Source: Ilumatobacteraceae bacterium
Lineage (GTDB): Bacteria; Actinomycetota; Acidimicrobiia; Acidimicrobiales; Ilumatobacteraceae
Assembly: GCA_025464045.1 (NCBI GenBank)
Contig: JAODBQ010000555.1
Coordinates: 1-13,279, forward strand
Direction of reading: 5' to 3'
DNA length: 13,279 nt
Each line of letters begins with the position of its first letter. The stretch's first letter is position 1. Both the position numbers and the translations under genes were made by a program. Below the pieces are notes generated by a model. The model searched no databases and was not told the DNA's origin. It saw only the letters and a program-made list of their open reading frames with translations. Of this stretch, positions 5,635 to 12,892 are shown in pieces.

Positions 5635-7317
5635 GTGACGCGTCCGGGGCAGCGCCCGTGGTGGCGCGACGCGGTGGTCTACCAGATCTACGTGCGCTCG
5701 TTCGCCGACAGCGGCAGCGATGGGATCGGCGACCTGCCGGGGATCACCGGACGGATCGCGTACCTCGCCGACCTCGGCGTCGACGCTGTCTGGCTGACGC
5801 CGTTCTACCCCTCGCCGCAACGCGACCACGGCTACGACGTCGCCGACTACCTCGGCGTCGAACCGACCTACGGCGACCTCGCCGACATCGACGCGCTCAT
5901 CGAGCAGTGCCACGCGCACGGGTTGCACGTGCTCGCCGACATCGTGCCGAACCATTGCAGCTCTGATCACCGGTGGTTCCGGGACGCGCTCGCAGCGCCG
6001 CCGGGCAGCCCCGCGCGGGACCGGTTCTACTTCCGCGACGGCATTGGCCCGGACGGCGCGCAGCCGCCGAACAACTGGTCGGCGGTGTTCGGCGGCTCCG
6101 CCTGGACCCGGGTCGCCGACGGCCAGTGGTACCTCGCCACGTTCACCCCGTGGCAGCCGGACCTCGACTGGGAGAACCCGGCCGTCGTCGCCTCGTTCGA
6201 CGAGATCCTGCGCTTCTGGTACGCCCGCGGCATCGACGGCTTCCGCGTCGATGCCGTGACGCACCTGGGCAAGGCACCCGGCCTCCCCGATGCGCCGCCG
6301 CCGCCCGTCGGCGCCCGCGAGACGGACGTCGCGGCGCACAACCCGTACGCCACCTACTGGCCGTCGGCGCACGAGGTGTGGCGCCACTGGCGTGACGTGA
6401 CCGACGACTTCGAACGCGAGCACCCCGGTCGCCAGCTCGTCACGGTCGCCGAGGCGTACACCGCCCGACGCCCCGACCTGCTCGTCGACTACGTCCGTCC
6501 GGACGAGTTCCACCAGGCGTTCTCGTTCGACCTGATGCTCGCCCCCTGGCATCCGGCCGCCATCCGCCGGGCGATCGACGACACGGTGCAGGAGCTCAGC
6601 GCCGTCGGGGCGGCGATGACGTGGACGCTCAACAACCACGACACCCAACGTTCGGTCACCCGTTACGGCCGGGCGGATGCCGCCGATCCGGCGAGCTGGA
6701 GCGGCAACAACCTCGTCGCCTCGCACGCTCCGGTGGACCTCGCCGTCGGGACCCGAAGGGCCCGTGCCGCAGTCGTGCTGCTCGCCGGCCTGCCCGGCTC
6801 GATGTACCTCTACGCGGGCGAGGAGCTCGGCCTGCCCGAGGTGCTCGACATGCCCGACGCGGCGCGCGCGGACCCGGTCTTCCTGCGCACCTGCGGGCGC
6901 GAACGCGGTCGCGACGGTTGCCGGGTGCCACTGCCGTGGACGACGGACGTCTCGACCGCGTTCGGCTTCTCCCGCGGATCGAGCACGCCGTGGTTGCCGC
7001 AGCCCGACACGTGGAGGTCGTTCGCGGTCGCCGTCGAGGAGCGCGATCCGACGTCGATGCTGCAGCTGTACCGCGAGGTGCTCGCGGCGCGTCGGACCCA
7101 CGTCCTCGACGACGAGACGCTCGCCTGGTTGGACGTGCACGCGAACCTCGTCGGATTCCGGCGTGCCGGGATCATCGTGGTCCTCAACCCGACCGCTGTG
7201 CCGGTGGCCGTCGGTGACGAGCTGGCGCGCGCCGAGCTCGTGCTCTCGTCGTCGGCGCAGGGTGCGACCTGGTCCGGCATCGTCGCGCCGGACACCGCGG
7301 TGTGGCTGCGAGCGTGA
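5635..7317 (+). CDS. GH13 alpha-glucosidase, cytoplasmic (560 aa)
   Basis: A retaining glycoside hydrolase that should release glucose from the non-reducing end of imported alpha-glucosides (maltose, maltodextrin, sucrose or trehalose-like). It opens with WWRDAVVYQIYVRSFADSGSDGIGDLPGI, then region I DIVPNHCS, region II GFRVDAVTH (nucleophile Asp206), region III VAEAYT (acid/base Glu273) and region IV NNHD (Asp336). FTPWQPDLDWENP, GEELGLPE and GRDGCRVPLPW are typical of actinobacterial oligosaccharide alpha-glucosidases of about 550 residues. There is no signal peptide, so it acts inside the cell on what the neighbouring ABC system brings in. The start is GTG 5635, 13 bp after lacI with no strong ribosome binding site, suggesting coupling. 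The opposing ATPase gene ends nine bases downstream and no terminator hairpin with a T-run is visible between them. An exchange or trehalose synthase activity cannot be excluded, but TreS proteins look different around region IV. Confidence 0.93.
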   Translation: MTRPGQRPWWRDAVVYQIYVRSFADSGSDGIGDLPGITGRIAYLADLGVDAVWLTPFYPSPQRDHGYDVADYLGVEPTYGDLADIDALIEQCHAHGLHVLADIVPNHCSSDHRWFRDALAAPPGSPARDRFYFRDGIGPDGAQPPNNWSAVFGGSAWTRVADGQWYLATFTPWQPDLDWENPAVVASFDEILRFWYARGIDGFRVDAVTHLGKAPGLPDAPPPPVGARETDVAAHNPYATYWPSAHEVWRHWRDVTDDFEREHPGRQLVTVAEAYTARRPDLLVDYVRPDEFHQAFSFDLMLAPWHPAAIRRAIDDTVQELSAVGAAMTWTLNNHDTQRSVTRYGRADAADPASWSGNNLVASHAPVDLAVGTRRARAAVVLLAGLPGSMYLYAGEELGLPEVLDMPDAARADPVFLRTCGRERGRDGCRVPLPWTTDVSTAFGFSRGSSTPWLPQPDTWRSFAVAVEERDPTSMLQLYREVLAARRTHVLDDETLAWLDVHANLVGFRRAGIIVVLNPTAVPVAVGDELARAELVLSSSAQGATWSGIVAPDTAVWLRA

Positions 7318-7326
7318 TCAGCGGGA

Positions 7327-8487
7327 TCAGCGGATGGCGTTGCTCGTCTCGAGATCGAAGAAGTGCATGCGCGACGTGTCCACGTAGAGGGTCGCCGTGT
7401 CGCCCACCTTCAACGGGGTCCGTGGGTTCAGCCGGGCGACGAACACCGACTGGTCGATCACCCGGTCGTCGTCCTTCTCGACGACGACGTTGACGGTGGG
7501 CATGTCGCAGTGGAGGTGTGCGACCACCTCGTTGCCGAGGCCCTCGCGCACGGCCATCTCACCGCGGATCACGTTCGTCGAGTCGCCGTCGGCCTGTGGG
7601 ACGTCGCTGACGTCCTCCGGGCGGACGCCGATCGCGATCTCCTTGTCGCCGTACGCGAGGAGGCCGGGGGACGCAGCGAGCGCTGCGGCGGACAGGTTCA
7701 GGCGGTGGTCGCCGACCATCACGGCCGCGCCCGTGTCGTTGGCGACGACCGTGCCGCGCAGCAGGTTCATCTGCGGCGAGCCGATGAACGCGGCTACGAA
7801 CAGGTTCGCCGGCGAGTCGTACAGGTTCTGCGGCGTGTCCACCTGCATCAGCACGCCGCGGTTGAGGACCGCGACCCGGTCACCCATCGTCATCGCCTCG
7901 ACCTGGTCGTGGGTGACGTAGACCGTGGTGACCTCCAGGTCGCGCTGGAGCTTGGCGATGTCGCCGCGCATCTGCACGCGCAGCTTGGCATCCAGGTTCG
8001 AGAGCGGTTCGTCCATGAGGAACGCCTTCGGTTGGCGCACGATCGCGCGACCCATCGCGACGCGCTGGCGCTGCCCACCGGAGAGCTTCGCGGGACGCCG
8101 GTCGAGGACCTCGGTGAGCTCGAGCAACCGGGCGGCGTCGTTGACCCGCTTCTCGATCTCGGCCTTGGGCATCTTGCGCAGCTTCAGCGCGAACGAGATG
8201 TTGTCGCGCACCGTGAGGTGGGGGTAGAGCGCGTAGCTCTGGAACACCATCGCGATGTCGCGGTCCTTGGCCTCGAGGTCGTTGACGACCTTGCCGTCGA
8301 TCGACACCGTCCCGCCGGAGATCGACTCCAGGCCGGCGATCATCCGCAGTGCCGTGCTCTTGCCACAGCCTGACGGGCCGACGAGGACGAGGAACTCGCC
8401 GTCCGCGACGTCGAGGCTGAGACCGAAGATGGCTTGCCAGCCGTTGTCGTAGATCTTGTCGATCGACTCGAGCGTGATGCTCGCCAT
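7327..8487 (-). CDS. ugpC: Sugar ABC transporter ATP-binding protein, MsmX/UgpC/AglK type (386 aa)
   Basis: The nucleotide-binding subunit of a CUT1-type carbohydrate importer; it powers the permease pair on the cytoplasmic face. It shows Walker [10 protein letters not shown] (residues 37-45), Q-loop [14 protein letters not shown], signature [17 protein letters not shown] (from 135), Walker [13 protein letters not shown] and the H-loop [13 protein letters not shown]-terminal TOBE region has IGVRPEDVS and ends in [12 protein letters not shown]. The length is normal. I chose ATG 8487 ([13 protein letters not shown]), with GGGGGGA upstream; the in-frame ATG at 8502 would add MGGWN. The gene is divergent from aglE across 194 bp holding the candidate operator, so both could be controlled together. 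In many genomes such ATPases serve several importers, so it may not be exclusive to this one. Confidence 0.95.
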   Translation of the reverse strand: MASITLESIDKIYDNGWQAIFGLSLDVADGEFLVLVGPSGCGKSTALRMIAGLESISGGTVSIDGKVVNDLEAKDRDIAMVFQSYALYPHLTVRDNISFALKLRKMPKAEIEKRVNDAARLLELTEVLDRRPAKLSGGQRQRVAMGRAIVRQPKAFLMDEPLSNLDAKLRVQMRGDIAKLQRDLEVTTVYVTHDQVEAMTMGDRVAVLNRGVLMQVDTPQNLYDSPANLFVAAFIGSPQMNLLRGTVVANDTGAAVMVGDHRLNLSAAALAASPGLLAYGDKEIAIGVRPEDVSDVPQADGDSTNVIRGEMAVREGLGNEVVAHLHCDMPTVNVVVEKDDDRVIDQSVFVARLNPRTPLKVGDTATLYVDTSRMHFFDLETSNAIR

Positions 8488-8563
8488 GTTCCATCCCCCC
8501 ATGTCGGCGCGCCCCCGAGCGCGACGTCGCGGACTGTACCGCGGTCCGCACGGGCCCAGTTCC

Positions 8564-8591
8564 TTGTCAACCGTAGCCGAGCTGTGATAGA
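8564..8591 (+). promoter_or_regulatory. Candidate aglE promoter (TTGTCA - 16 bp - GATAGA)
   Basis: A -35-like TTGTCA (8564-8569) and a -10-like GATAGA (8586-8591) are separated by 16 bp, with TG at 8583-8584 upstream of the -10. Start of transcription would fall near 8598, inside the candidate operator. On the other strand the same bases give TTGACA (8570-8565) pointing towards the ATPase gene, but no -10 lies at the right distance; TACAG T on that strand (8539-8534) is 25-26 bp away. Confidence 0.5.
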
Positions 8592-8597
8592 GAGTCA

Positions 8598-8611
8598 CTG
8601 GAATCTTCCAG
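8598..8611. promoter_or_regulatory. Candidate LacI-family operator O2 (CTGGAATCTTCCAG)
   Basis: A 14-bp inverted repeat with perfect 6-bp arms, CTGGAA and TTCCAG, around a two-base centre. The core TGGAA-NN-TTCCA is identical in arms and spacing to O1 in front of lacI. It lies seven bases after the proposed -10, over the likely transcription start of aglEFG, which is a classical repressor position, and 111 bp from the start of the divergent ATPase gene. Confidence 0.65.
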
Positions 8612-8681
8612 GGTTTTCATCACGCGTTCCATGGGGGCGATGCGGGTCGACGGAAGGCCAGACCAAGGGGGGAGTGGGGGA

Positions 8682-10196
8682 GTGAGCAGGAACCATCGAG
8701 TTGCATGCGTCGCGCTCGTCGCGGCGGGGATCCTCGTCGCCGCATGCGGGAGCGACACGAAGAGTTCGACCACGGCGTCGCCGACGACCGCCGTGGCAGG
8801 TGCGGCAGGTGCGGCCACCACGGCGGCGGGTGCGGCGACCACGACGGCTGCAGGGTCGGCGACCACGGCCGGGGGCTCGGCGACCACGGCCGGTGGCGCA
8901 GCCACGACGTCGGGCGCCGGGAGCACGGTCACGACGACCGGCAGCACCAACGCCGACGGATCGCCGGCGGCGCTCGTCGACGGCAAGATCCCGTGCACGC
9001 AGCAGTACAAGGGCAAGACCGTCACGCTGTTCTCGTCGATCCGCGACACCGAGGCCGACCAGCTCGTCGCCGGCTACGCCGCGTACGAGAAGTGCACCGG
9101 CATCAAGGTCGAGCACGAGGGCTCCGGCGAGTTCGAAGCACAGCTCAAGGTCCGCATCGACGGCGGCAACGCCCCCGACGTCGCGCTCATCCCGCAGCCG
9201 GGTCTGATGGCCGACCTCGCTCGTGCCGGCAGCCTCGTCGCCCAGCCAGACCTCGGCCAGTACGTGAAGGACAACTACCTCAGCGGCTACGACCAGATCG
9301 GCAGCGTGGACGGCCAGTTCTACGGCACGCCGTTGAGCGCGAACGTCAAGTCGCTCGTCTGGTACAACCCCGCCAAGTTCAAGGAGAAGGGCTACACGAT
9401 CCCGACGACGCTCGATGAGCTGAAGGCCCTCAGTGACAAGATCGTCGCCGACGGTGGGATGCCGTGGTGCGCCGGCATCGAATCGGGAACCGCGACCGGT
9501 TGGCCGGTCACCGACTGGATGGAGGACTTCATGCTCCGTCTCGAAGGTCCGGACGTGTACGACCAGTGGACGCAGCACAAGATCCCGTTCAACGATCCGA
9601 AGGTCAAGGAGGTCGCCGATGCGGTGGCCAGCTACCTGAAGAACGACAAGTACATGCTCGGCGGGGTCAAGTCGATCGCCGTCACGTCGTTCCAGAACGG
9701 CGGCGTCGGTGTGGCCGACGGCAGTTGCTACCTGCACCACCAGGGCAGCTTCTACAGCGTGTTCTTCCCGAAGGGCACGACGGTCGGGCCCGACGGCACC
9801 GTCAACTGGTTCTACCTCCCGACGAAGTCGGCGAGTGACCCCAAGGTCATCCTCACGGGTGGCGAGTTCATGGCGATCACCAAGGGCAACGATCGCCCGG
9901 AGGTCAAGGACACGGTGCTGTTCATGGCATCCGCCGACTACGTCAACGCCGAGGTCCAACTCGGCTCGCGCCTCTCGGCCAACAAGCACATGGACATCAA
10001 CCTGATCAAGAGCCCGCAGGACCGCGAGGTCGCCAAGCTCCTGCAGAGCAGCGACGTGGCTCGGTTCGACGGCTCCGACTCGCTGCCGGGCGCCGTCGGC
10101 TCCGGCACCTTCTGGAAGCAGTCGACGGCGTGGATCGTCGGCGCGAGCACCGACGAGTTCCTCAGCAACGTCGAGAAGAGCTGGCCGAAGAGCTGA
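8682..10196 (+). CDS. aglE: Alpha-glucoside ABC transporter, sugar-binding lipoprotein (AglE-like, 504 aa)
   Basis: The extracellular binding component of a CUT1 importer. A short basic N-terminus and hydrophobic segment end in a lipobox-like ILVAAC, with Cys22 as the lipidation site. Residues 24-95 are a low-complexity Thr/Ala/Gly/Ser tether, including a tandem SATTAGG. The binding-protein domain begins near VTLFSSIRDTEADQL and includes KVRIDGGNAPDVALIPQPGL, SLVWYNP, GTATGWPVTDWMEDFMLR, VAVTSF-like and LTGGEFMAI segments. These match AglE-like alpha-glucoside binding proteins better than MalE. I chose GTG 8682 because it starts directly at the signal peptide and has AAGGGGGGAG upstream; the nearby GTG at 8674 hits a stop at once. 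It is first in an operon with two permease genes (29 bp and then a 4-bp overlap) and lies behind the candidate operator and promoter. The sugar is inferred from family and neighbours. Confidence 0.93.
   Translation: MSRNHRVACVALVAAGILVAACGSDTKSSTTASPTTAVAGAAGAATTAAGAATTTAAGSATTAGGSATTAGGAATTSGAGSTVTTTGSTNADGSPAALVDGKIPCTQQYKGKTVTLFSSIRDTEADQLVAGYAAYEKCTGIKVEHEGSGEFEAQLKVRIDGGNAPDVALIPQPGLMADLARAGSLVAQPDLGQYVKDNYLSGYDQIGSVDGQFYGTPLSANVKSLVWYNPAKFKEKGYTIPTTLDELKALSDKIVADGGMPWCAGIESGTATGWPVTDWMEDFMLRLEGPDVYDQWTQHKIPFNDPKVKEVADAVASYLKNDKYMLGGVKSIAVTSFQNGGVGVADGSCYLHHQGSFYSVFFPKGTTVGPDGTVNWFYLPTKSASDPKVILTGGEFMAITKGNDRPEVKDTVLFMASADYVNAEVQLGSRLSANKHMDINLIKSPQDREVAKLLQSSDVARFDGSDSLPGAVGSGTFWKQSTAWIVGASTDEFLSNVEKSWPKS
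8756..8960 (+). repeat. Low-complexity linker repeats in aglE
   Basis: The stretch coding for the tether between lipid anchor and sugar-binding domain is built of GCGACCACGGC-like repeats. The clearest pair is a 21-bp tandem, 8856-8876 and 8877-8897, with one mismatch, coding SATTAGG twice. The 21-bp length keeps the frame, so copy number could vary without breaking the protein. Confidence 0.75.
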
Positions 10197-10225
10197 TCCG
10201 TTCGGACGGGTGAAAGGACGGGCTC

Positions 10226-11203
10226 GTGGGTCAGATCTTCAATGCGCTCAAGGTGGTGGTCCTCGGCATCGGGGTGTTCGCGTTGGTGCTCGGCGGGATC
10301 TACTCGATCACCACGAAGCTGCAGTCACGATGGCTGGAGGCCGGTCAGCGCTCGCTGTTCCTCGGTCCAGCACTGATCCTCCTCACCGTCGGCTTGATCG
10401 TGCCGGCGGTGAGGACGGCCTACAACGCCTTCTTCGATGACACACCGCGCCACGAGTTCGTGGCGTTCGGGAACTTCGTCGACATCTTCCAGAGCCACGA
10501 CGAGCTGACCGCGATCCGCAACACGGTCCTGTGGGTCGTGTTCGGCACGGTGTTCAGCACGGTGTTCGGGCTGATGATCGCCAAGCTCGCCGACCGCATG
10601 CGCGGTGAGGCGCTCGCCAAGGCGCTGATCTTCCTGCCCACTGCGATCGCCCTCGTCGGTGCCGGGTTGATCTGGAAGTTCGTGTATGCGCCGTCCAACC
10701 AGAAGTACGGGCTGCTGAACGCGCTGATCCGGTTGTTCCACCTGCCGAGGAGCTGGGGCGGCGACGGTCTGTGGTTGCTCAACCCGCCACTGAACACGTT
10801 CCTGCTGATCGTCATCCTGGTGTGGGTCCAGACGGGCTTCGCCACGGTGGTCTTCTCGGCGGCGATCAAGGGCGTGCCCGACTCGATGCTCGAGGCCGCG
10901 CGGGTCGACGGGGCCAACGAGCGGGAGGTGTTCTTCAAGGTCATCGTCCCCTCGATCCGCCCGACGATCATCACCGTGATCACGACCACGGTGATCGCCG
11001 CGCTGAAGGTGTTCGACATCGTCAAGTCGTCGACGGGTGGCAACTTCGACACGAGCACGATCGCCAACAACGTCTACGACCACTACTTCATCAGTGGCTC
11101 CCCGAACCTCGGTTCGGCGCTCGCTGTCATCCTGTTCGTCCTGGTCATCCCCGTGGTGATCGTCAACCAGCGCAACCAGTCGCGGACAAGGGAGTTGGGA
11201 TGA
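10226..11203 (+). CDS. aglF: Alpha-glucoside ABC transporter permease (AglF-like, 325 aa)
   Basis: The first membrane subunit of the importer. A short N-terminal hydrophobic helix (about residues 8-28, VVVLGIGVFALVLGGIYSI), a second (about 45-65) and the later segments around TVLWVVFGTVFSTVFG, ALIFLPTAIALVGAGLIW, FLLIVILVWVQTGFATVVF and LAVILFVLVIPVVIVN form the binding-protein-dependent permease domain. The EAA loop EAARVDGANEREVFFKVIVP (from Glu223) contacts the ATPase. The extra N-terminal membrane segment and the FKVIVPSIRPTI...FDIVKSSTGG pattern are typical of AglF. The start is GTG 10226, with AAAGGA seven bases upstream; aglE ends 29 bp before it. Its stop overlaps the next gene's start as ATGA, so the permeases are translationally coupled. 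Confidence 0.94.
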   Translation: MGQIFNALKVVVLGIGVFALVLGGIYSITTKLQSRWLEAGQRSLFLGPALILLTVGLIVPAVRTAYNAFFDDTPRHEFVAFGNFVDIFQSHDELTAIRNTVLWVVFGTVFSTVFGLMIAKLADRMRGEALAKALIFLPTAIALVGAGLIWKFVYAPSNQKYGLLNALIRLFHLPRSWGGDGLWLLNPPLNTFLLIVILVWVQTGFATVVFSAAIKGVPDSMLEAARVDGANEREVFFKVIVPSIRPTIITVITTTVIAALKVFDIVKSSTGGNFDTSTIANNVYDHYFISGSPNLGSALAVILFVLVIPVVIVNQRNQSRTRELG

Positions 11204-12189
11204 CCGCCGTCACGGTCCCGTCGGGCGCCGCAGGAGCCGGGGCGGCCGCCACCGCAGTGATCGCCGAACCGCGCTCGCGGCGGATCAGCTCATGGCTGCG
11301 ATCGTCACCCGGCAAGGTCACGGTGTGGGCGCTCGTGTTCCTCTGGACGATCCCGACGTTCGGTCTGCTGGTGACGTCGTTCCGCCCGGAGAACAAGATC
11401 AAGTCGACCGGTTGGTGGACGTTCTTCAAGCCGGGCGACTACCAGCTGACGATCAAGAACTACACCGACGTCCTGAACGCCAAGACCAGCAACGGCGACA
11501 TGGGCAAGTACTTCCTGAACTCGATCAAGATCGTCATCCCCGGCACGCTGCTGCCGATCCTGATCGCCGCACTCGCCGCATACGCGTTCTCGTGGATGAG
11601 GTTCAAGGGTCGCGACTGGCTGTTCATCGTCGTCGTCGGGCTGCTCGTGGTGCCGCTGCAGATGGCGCTCATCCCGCTGCTGCGGCTGTTCACCACGGGC
11701 GTCCACATCGGCAGCGTCACGGTCTTCCCGGCGATCGCCGGCTCGAGCTCGTTCGACTTCCTGAAGAGCAACCCGGTCCAGGCATGGATCGCGCACGCCT
11801 GCTTCGCGATGCCGCTGGCGATCTTCCTCCTCAAGAACTTCATCTCCTCGTTGCCGAGCGAGCTGATCGAAGCGGCGCGCGTGGACGGTGCCGGGCACCT
11901 GCGCATCTTCTGGAAGATCATCATCCCGCTGTCGGTGCCGGCGCTCGCGTCGCTGGCGATCTTCCAGTTCCTGTGGGTCTGGAACGACTACCTCGTCGGC
12001 TACGTGTTCGCCGGCGGCAACAACGCGCCACTGACCGTGCGCCTCGTGGACCTCGCCGGGAGTCGAGGTGAGGACTGGCAGCGGCTGACCGCCGCGGCGT
12101 TCCTGACGATGGTGGTCCCGCTCGCCGTGTTCGCCGCGCTGCAACGGTTCTTCGTGCGTGGCCTCGTCACCGGAGCGGTCAAGGGCTAG
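11200..12189 (+). CDS. aglG: Alpha-glucoside ABC transporter permease (AglG-like, 329 aa)
   Basis: The second membrane subunit, partner of AglF. A poorly conserved Ala-rich N-terminus (1-35) is followed by membrane segments around VWALVFLWTIPTFGLLVTSF, IVIPGTLLPILIAALAAYAFSW, WLFIVVVGLLVVPLQMALIPL, AWIAHACFAMPLAIFLL, ALASLAIFQFLWVWNDYLVGYVF and FLTMVVPLAVFAALQRFFV. The EAA loop EAARVDGAGHLRIFWKIIIP starts at Glu224. The ending GLVTGAVKG is the usual CUT1 permease tail. ATG 11200 overlaps the aglF stop by four bases and has AAGGGAG upstream. It is the last gene of the operon; no terminator with a T-run is visible after it. The family call is secure; the substrate is inferred. Confidence 0.94.
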   Translation: MTAVTVPSGAAGAGAAATAVIAEPRSRRISSWLRSSPGKVTVWALVFLWTIPTFGLLVTSFRPENKIKSTGWWTFFKPGDYQLTIKNYTDVLNAKTSNGDMGKYFLNSIKIVIPGTLLPILIAALAAYAFSWMRFKGRDWLFIVVVGLLVVPLQMALIPLLRLFTTGVHIGSVTVFPAIAGSSSFDFLKSNPVQAWIAHACFAMPLAIFLLKNFISSLPSELIEAARVDGAGHLRIFWKIIIPLSVPALASLAIFQFLWVWNDYLVGYVFAGGNNAPLTVRLVDLAGSRGEDWQRLTAAAFLTMVVPLAVFAALQRFFVRGLVTGAVKG

Positions 12190-12556
12190 TCGCGGGCAGG
12201 TCGCGATGACGGGCACGCTGCGGTCCCCGAGGGCTGCGCGTGGGGAGCGGCGACGTCCAGCCACCCGATGGAAGATGGTCGCGCCGGCCGCCGCGAGGAC
12301 ACCTGGGACCGGTTCAGCACACGTCCGGGAGCGAACGCCAACGGCGACGTGGCCGGCGACGCGTGCGATCACCTCCGCCTGATGGCGGCCGACGTCGCGC
12401 TGGTGGTCCTCGGACCTCGGTCGCACGGAGCTCCTCGTGCCGCGCCGCAGCTGAGCGCGTCGCCGGCAGCTGGCCTCGTGCGAACCTTGCGCGACGTGTC
12501 GTCTGCGGGCCGCCGCCGTTCGTTGTACGAACATCACCTCGAGAAGGAGCAATCCC
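12190..12556. other. Gap between the transporter operon and the DGPF-sigma pair
   Basis: This 367-bp stretch has no frame I can defend: candidate frames are Arg/Ala-rich and simply continue into the antisense or out-of-frame reading of the next genes. After aglG only weak stems occur (for example CGCG-GGCAGGT-CGCG just past the stop), with no T-run. The right end holds the promoter-like box and inverted repeat in front of the DGPF gene. Confidence 0.65.
12497..12532 (+). promoter_or_regulatory. Possible ECF-type promoter and inverted repeat before the DGPF gene
   Basis: TGTCGT (12497-12502) is one base from the TGTCGA -35 reported for ECF42 sigma factors. CGTT at 12521-12524, 18 bp on, is one base from the reported -10 (CGTC/CGAC); the spacing is somewhat long. 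Overlapping it is a perfect inverted repeat, GTTCG-TTGTA-CGAAC (12518-12532), which may be a regulator site. ECF42 factors commonly control the neighbouring DGPF gene, so an autoregulated promoter is expected here, but the match is partial. Confidence 0.35.
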
Positions 12557-12892
12557 ATGGAGTACCTGCTGTTCATCGCCAACGACCAGGAGCCGGGCGA
12601 CCCTGCGGAGGCCGCCGGCGAGGTCGAGCGGTGGGTCGACGAGGGTGCGCGCCGCGGCATCCGCATCCGCGGCAACGCGCTGCGCCCGATCGACGAGGCC
12701 ACGATGGTGCGGGTCCGCGACGGCCAGGTGCTCGTGACGGACGGCCCCTACACCGAGTCGAAGGAGTGGATCGTCGGCTACGACATCCTCGAGTGCGACG
12801 ACCTCGACCAGGCGATCGACTACGTCTCCCGACATCCGATGGCCCGCCGCGGTCGCATCGAGATCCGCCCGGTGGCCACACTCAGCGGATGA
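12557..12892 (+). CDS. YCII/DGPF-domain protein (111 aa)
   Basis: A small cytoplasmic protein of the DGPF (YCII-related) family. It begins MEYLLFIANDQE, has the family hallmark DGPYTESKEWIVGYDILE (residues 62-79, Tyr in place of the usual Phe), and ends ALDYV-like (QAIDYVSRHPMARRGRIEIRPV), all at the normal length. The biochemical role of these proteins is not established; they are dimeric ferredoxin-like folds found next to ECF42 sigma factors, which regulate them. The start is ATG 12557 with GAGAAGGAG (12541-12549) seven bases upstream. The stop overlaps the ATG of the sigma factor gene by four bases (ATGA), so the two are one operon. Family and pairing are clear; function is not. Confidence 0.93.
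   Translation: MEYLLFIANDQEPGDPAEAAGEVERWVDEGARRGIRIRGNALRPIDEATMVRVRDGQVLVTDGPYTESKEWIVGYDILECDDLDQAIDYVSRHPMARRGRIEIRPVATLSG

Noticed and set aside
7318..7326. Terminator between the convergent glucosidase and ATPase genes
   Set aside because: Only nine bases separate the genes, with a GATCAGCGG direct repeat but no hairpin with a T-run.
8674..8685. GTG at 8674 as aglE start
   Set aside because: It reaches a TGA within four codons; GTG 8682 leads directly into a lipoprotein signal peptide.
12190..12556. A further small gene after aglG
   Set aside because: No frame has both a ribosome binding site and a non-shadow composition.
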